From: Micromonosporaceae bacterium
GTDB lineage: Bacteria > Actinomycetota > Actinomycetes > Mycobacteriales > Micromonosporaceae
Direction: 5' to 3'
NCBI GenBank assembly: GCA_003543035.1
Contig: DPJL01000176.1
Span: 9,950-27,531, forward strand
Length of the DNA stretch: 17,582 nucleotides
Positions 14,061 to 17,582 of this stretch are shown here, one piece after another. A program made the translations under genes and the position numbers. How positions within the stretch are numbered: position 1 is the first letter of the stretch; the number at the start of each line of letters is the position of its first letter. The notes beneath the pieces are model-generated. The model was not told where the DNA came from, did no database searches, and saw nothing but the letters and a program-made list of their open reading frames with translations.

Positions 14061-15181
14061 CAGATGCGACCGGCCGGATGATTTCTGCCGTGTACCGACT
14101 CGCGAGCGACGAGTACGCAGGCCGCCGGGTGGGCACTCCCGGCGGCCGAGCGGCCGCGAAGTGGCTGGCCGAGCAGTTGCGAGGCGCAGCGATCGCATTC
14201 GAAGAGTTCCCGGTCGACGGAACAGTCAAGGAGCTATACCGCACGCCAAGTCTGCATTGGACAGACGGCAAGACGTCCTGGGACCTCGCGCATCGGCGCG
14301 ACTTTTGCGAGCACCTCGCCTCGGCCGACCTCCCATTCGCACGGACCGGTAAGTGGTTGCTGGATAAGACGTTTTCGGCTGAGCGTGCCGAGCAGGCAGC
14401 CGCCGCTGGTGTGCTCGGTTTACTTGTTCCGCGCGGCACGGACGATGCGGGCTGGATGCCGAAGATGATTGCCGGACCGTCCGCTGTGGAGCTTCCGGTG
14501 TTGGCTCTGCGCAACGATATTCACGAGCAGATGTCCGCTACCACCGCCACGGTCACCGCATCCGTCCCCATGCGGACGGTCGATGTGGTGGGAGTCAACG
14601 TTCATGCGGTCTTTGCGTCGCCTCGCCCCGATGGAGTCTCGGTCCTCCTCACCGCCCACTACGACGGCGTTGGCGACGATCCCGGCGTGCGGTTCCCCGC
14701 CGCGGCGGACAACGCCTCCGGCGTCGCCGTCATGCTCGAAGCAGCGCGCCAACTCGCGAACGAGGATCTAGGGATCGGGCTGGCGGTGGCTTTCTTGGAC
14801 GCGGAAGAGGTTGGTGCGCATGGATCCGCGTACCACGCGCCCAAGGTTCGTGCAGGGACCTATGTGATCAACGTGGACGGTGCGGCAGCCCTGCACGAAG
14901 CGGCCGCCGTCGAAGCCGGTGGCCCGGCTCAACCATTGCTGGCCGCACTTGACCTGGCCGGTCGCGAAACAGGTGTACCACTACGCGCCCGCGCCATGCC
15001 CTCTGACAACCGGCGATACGCGGCCGCAGGCCTACCCGCGATCGGGATCGGTATGGGCATCCCCGGCTATCAGACACCCGCCGAAACTCCCGATCGCGTT
15101 GACCCGCAAACCTTGGCTCGCGCACTCGCATTGGTCGTCTCGACCGTGCGGCACCTGTCGGCTAGCCGAAGCGACCGGTGA
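14057..15181 (+). CDS. M28-family metallopeptidase, cytoplasmic
   Basis: The 374-residue product has the M28 di-zinc pattern: His201 and Asp203 in TAHYDG, bridging Asp218 in ADNASG, Glu250 and Glu251 in LDAEEVGAHGS, and Asp274 in INVDGA. The final ligand, normally His in a HTP-like motif, is Gln339 in GYQTPAETPD, so one zinc site may be weakened or the enzyme altered. There is no signal peptide, unlike most secreted M28 aminopeptidases. The ATG overlaps the stop of the CCG-repeat gene by 4 bases, indicating coupled expression. It may act on that peptide, or on an arsenic-thiol conjugate such as a Cys- or mycothiol-derived adduct. Both ideas are inference. Its end overlaps pstB by 20 bases, tail to tail. 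Confidence 0.87.
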   Translation: MTDATGRMISAVYRLASDEYAGRRVGTPGGRAAAKWLAEQLRGAAIAFEEFPVDGTVKELYRTPSLHWTDGKTSWDLAHRRDFCEHLASADLPFARTGKWLLDKTFSAERAEQAAAAGVLGLLVPRGTDDAGWMPKMIAGPSAVELPVLALRNDIHEQMSATTATVTASVPMRTVDVVGVNVHAVFASPRPDGVSVLLTAHYDGVGDDPGVRFPAAADNASGVAVMLEAARQLANEDLGIGLAVAFLDAEEVGAHGSAYHAPKVRAGTYVINVDGAAALHEAAAVEAGGPAQPLLAALDLAGRETGVPLRARAMPSDNRRYAAAGLPAIGIGMGIPGYQTPAETPDRVDPQTLARALALVVSTVRHLSASRSDR

Positions 15182-15944
15182 TGTAGTCCTCTGTGCGCTT
15201 GTCGGAGGGGTTGGTGAAGATGCGGCCGGTGTCGTTGAACTCGATCAGCCGGCCATGCCGGACCTGCTGCTCGTCCACCTCGGCCGTGAAGAACGCGGTG
15301 TAGTGGCTGACCCGAGCGGCCTGCTGCATGTTGTGCGTAACGATGACGATCGTGTATTTGGCCGTCAGCTCGTGCATCAGGTCTTCGATCTTGCCGGTGG
15401 CGATCGGGTCGAGTGCCGAACACGGCTCGTCCATCAGGATCACCTCAGGCTCGACCGCGATCGTTCGCGCTATACACAGCCGCTGTTGCTGACCACCGGA
15501 GAGGGCGAGACCACTGGACTTCAGCTTGTCCTTGACCTCTTCCCAGAGCGCGGCGCCGCGAAGTGCCAGCTCCACCCGATCGTCGAGGTTGTCCTTGATC
15601 CCGTTGACGCGCAGGCCGTAGGCCACGTTCTCGTAAATCGACTTCGGGAACGGGTTCGGCTTCTGGAACACCATTCCGATGTGCCGGCGCACCTCGATCG
15701 GGTCCACCTCCCGCGCGTACAGGTCCTGGTCGCGGTAGGTGATCTTCCCTTGGATGCGGGCGCCCGGGATCAGATCGTTCATCCGGTTCAGCGAACGCAG
15801 GACGGTGCTCTTGCCACAGCCGGATGGGCCGATCATGGCAGTGATCTGGTGCTGCCTGATGATCATCGATGTGCCCCGCACCGCTTGGTAGTCGCCATAG
15901 AAGACGCTTACGTTGCTGAGCTCCATCACCGCTGTGGTGGACAT
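15162..15944 (-). CDS. pstB: Phosphate ABC transporter ATP-binding protein PstB
   Basis: The 260-residue product is the ATPase of the PstSCAB phosphate importer, at the inner face of the membrane. Walker A is GPSGCGKST at 39-47, the Q-loop Gln94 is in VFQKPNPFP, the ABC signature LSGGQQQR is at 148-155, Walker B ILMDEP at 169-174 and the switch His204 in VTHNMQQA. ATG 15944 was chosen because a purine-rich GAGAGGGA precedes it and it gives the usual PstB length. The frame stays open to an ATG at 16070, which would add 42 unconserved residues. It is the last gene of the pst series here. Confidence 0.96.
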   Translation of the reverse strand: MSTTAVMELSNVSVFYGDYQAVRGTSMIIRQHQITAMIGPSGCGKSTVLRSLNRMNDLIPGARIQGKITYRDQDLYAREVDPIEVRRHIGMVFQKPNPFPKSIYENVAYGLRVNGIKDNLDDRVELALRGAALWEEVKDKLKSSGLALSGGQQQRLCIARTIAVEPEVILMDEPCSALDPIATGKIEDLMHELTAKYTIVIVTHNMQQAARVSHYTAFFTAEVDEQQVRHGRLIEFNDTGRIFTNPSDKRTEDYITGRFG

Positions 15945-16080
15945 CGTCCCTCTCTCCCCAGGCTGCTCAGCGCGGCCTTGGCCGGGAGCGGCGATGTGGA
16001 CGCCGAGTGTGTCAGCGGAAATCATGTCAGTCACCTCAGGATCGTGCCAATGCGGGTTGGGGTCGGTCATGGCGCTGTGG

Positions 16081-16992
16081 TCACCACCGCTTCTGGAAGC
16101 GGTTGCGGACGAAGATTGCCACCGAGTTCATCACCAGAACGATGCCGAGCAGCAGCACGATGGCTGCCGCGGCGAGCTCCTGGAACTCCGCCTGCGGCTT
16201 GATCAGCAGGCCGTAGATGTGGATCGGCAGTGCTGTGTAGGCACTGTCCAGCCCGTCGGGGTTGTCCAGGACGAAGGTGACAGCGCCCATCATGATCAGC
16301 GGAGCGGCCTCACCGATGGCGCGCGACAGAGCAAGGATCGTTCCAGTGGAGATGCCGGGGATAGCGGCCGGCAACACCTGCTTGGAAACGGTCTGCCACT
16401 TGGTGGCGCCGAGAGCATAGGACGCTTGGCGGATCGATTGCGGGACAGCACGGATCGCCTCGCGGGTCGCGATGATGACGATCGGCAACACCAACAATGC
16501 CAACACAATCCCCGCCGCTCGGACGGTGAACCCGAGGTTGAACTGACGGACAATGAGGCCGAGCCCAAGGATGCCGAAGATGATCGATGGGATGCCGGCG
16601 AGATTCTGCACATTCAGCTCGAGAAGCCTGTTGTACCAACGGTTGTTGTCGGCGTATTCCTCAAGGTAGATCGCGCCGAAGATGCCGACCGGCAAACAGA
16701 TCGCCGCGGTGACCGCCATGATCCATATCGTCCCGGTGATTGCCGACTGCACACCCGCTTCGGCCACACGCGAGACACGGCCGGTGGGCATGTTCTCCCA
16801 CAGCCGTGAATCCAGCCGAGCCCAGCCGCGATAGACCATGTAGCCGACCAGCCAGGCCAGGAAGGCGAAGGCGACGAGCAGGCAGAATCGCAACGCCCAT
16901 TTGAAGATCTCATCGCCGACGCGGATCTTCGAGCGCTTGAGTGACACCGCTCGCACCTGGGCCTGGCCGATGGCAGCGCTCGGCGCGCTCAT
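16081..16992 (-). CDS. pstA: Phosphate ABC transporter permease PstA
   Basis: The 303-residue product has about six membrane helices and the permease signature EAxxxxP-type loop around LGATKWQTVSKQVLPAAIPGISTG, followed by SRAIGEAAPLIMMG. With PstC it forms the channel of the phosphate importer. The ATG overlaps the pstC stop by 4 bases (ATGA). A gap of 136 bases separates its stop from the pstB ATG at 15944. That gap holds only the in-frame extension of pstB noted there, with no hairpin seen. Confidence 0.95.
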   Translation of the reverse strand: MSAPSAAIGQAQVRAVSLKRSKIRVGDEIFKWALRFCLLVAFAFLAWLVGYMVYRGWARLDSRLWENMPTGRVSRVAEAGVQSAITGTIWIMAVTAAICLPVGIFGAIYLEEYADNNRWYNRLLELNVQNLAGIPSIIFGILGLGLIVRQFNLGFTVRAAGIVLALLVLPIVIIATREAIRAVPQSIRQASYALGATKWQTVSKQVLPAAIPGISTGTILALSRAIGEAAPLIMMGAVTFVLDNPDGLDSAYTALPIHIYGLLIKPQAEFQELAAAAIVLLLGIVLVMNSVAIFVRNRFQKRW

Positions 16993-17582
16993 TCGTAAAC
17001 CTCCCGGAACCTGCGGACAAGCCGGATCGAGATCGCATTGAGGATGAAGGTAAAGATGAACAACAGCGCCCCCACCGCGAAGATGCTGTCGTAGTCGAGG
17101 GTGCCCACCGGCACGTCACCCTGGCCGATGCTTGCGATGAATGCGGTCATCGTCGCTCTGCCCTCGGTCGGGTCAGCAGAGACACTGGACGAGTCAAGGC
17201 CGCCCGCGATGGTGACGATCATGGTTTCACCGATAGCGCGGGAGAAGCCCAGAACGATCGCGGCCACGATTCCGGAGAGCGCGGCCGGCACCACAACCTT
17301 TGTCGCGACCTGCATCTTCGACGAGGCAAGCGCATAAGCGCCCTCGCGCAGGCTGCGCGGAACGGCGCTCATCGCGTCCTCGGAGAGGCTAGCCACCGTC
17401 GGCACGATCATGATGCCCATCACTATGCCCGCTACCAGCAGGTTCTGGAAGTCCGGCGGATTGGCGCCAGGCCAGTACTTCTGCAGCTGTGGGTTGAGAG
17501 CGAAGAGGGCGAAGAAGCCGAATACCACGGTCGGGACGCCCGCGAGGATCTCCAGGACCGGCTTGAGCATCCGCCTGGTCCG
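16989..17582 (-). CDS. pstC: Phosphate ABC transporter permease PstC, 5' end outside window
   Basis: The visible C-terminal 197 residues start with RTRRMLKPVLEILAGVPTVV, and the frame is open to the right edge. The ATG at 17570 is an internal methionine, not the start. Membrane helices flank the permease loop SSKMQVATKVVVPAALSGIV and SRAIGETMIVTIAGG. It partners PstA. The missing part, and presumably pstS, lie beyond the edge. Pst systems also admit arsenate, which gives meaning to the adjoining ars genes. Confidence 0.95.
   Translation of the reverse strand, partial: RTRRMLKPVLEILAGVPTVVFGFFALFALNPQLQKYWPGANPPDFQNLLVAGIVMGIMIVPTVASLSEDAMSAVPRSLREGAYALASSKMQVATKVVVPAALSGIVAAIVLGFSRAIGETMIVTIAGGLDSSSVSADPTEGRATMTAFIASIGQGDVPVGTLDYDSIFAVGALLFIFTFILNAISIRLVRRFREVYE

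Noticed and set aside
12370..15181. A conventional RiPP biosynthetic cluster
   Set aside because: A small Cys-rich peptide, a peptidase and an exporter are present, but no lanthionine synthetase, YcaO, radical SAM or RRE-bearing protein is seen. The ArsR context favours metal binding.
15945..16070. In-frame 42-residue N-terminal extension of PstB
   Set aside because: It lacks any PstB similarity, while ATG 15944 has a better ribosome site and gives the standard length. The longer form remains possible.

Overview
The window looks like chromosomal DNA of a high-GC actinobacterium. The base composition and codon use are GC-rich throughout. The arsenate reductase at 9171-9569 is of the mycothiol-dependent type. 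GTG and TTG starts are common, and a YgfZ/Fur/PabC block lies near pst genes, which I recall as a familiar actinobacterial neighbourhood. I cannot name the genus. No gene-free stretch exceeds about 230 bases, and I see no tRNA, rRNA, CRISPR array, insertion sequence or integrase.

Left region (1-6052): an overlapping minus-strand run encodes a Fur regulator, a YgfZ-type folate-binding protein and the first 173 residues of a beta-keto acid cleavage enzyme. Divergent from it are pabC (aminodeoxychorismate lyase), a thiolase and a NUDIX hydrolase, tightly packed. A class A flavin monooxygenase (4439-6052) converges on them.

Phosphate and arsenic region (6101-17582): a Tat-exported PhoX-type phosphatase (minus) and the pstC-pstA-pstB phosphate importer (minus) flank an arsenic-resistance island of about 7 kb (8311-15181). 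The island begins with an ArsR fused to a low-molecular-weight phosphatase/ArsC domain. A wrecked second arsenate reductase gene follows it. Next comes a minus-strand operon arsR-aquaglyceroporin-arsC: ArsC makes arsenite and the channel lets it out, with no ArsB or Acr3 pump present. A second ArsR gene diverges from this operon behind a long palindrome. It leads a plus-strand series: an FAD/NAD(P) oxidoreductase ending in Cys-Cys-Gly, an MFS transporter, a 50-residue four-cysteine protein, a 76-residue protein with four Cys-Cys-Gly motifs, and an M28-family metallopeptidase.

The most unusual part is this last series. Two cysteine-rich miniproteins, a flavoenzyme sharing the same terminal CCG tail, an exporter and a cytoplasmic peptidase appear to be co-regulated by ArsR. 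I infer a thiol-based arsenic binding or trafficking system, or possibly processing of a peptide. Arsenate enters cells through phosphate importers, so the position between phoX and pst also makes physiological sense.
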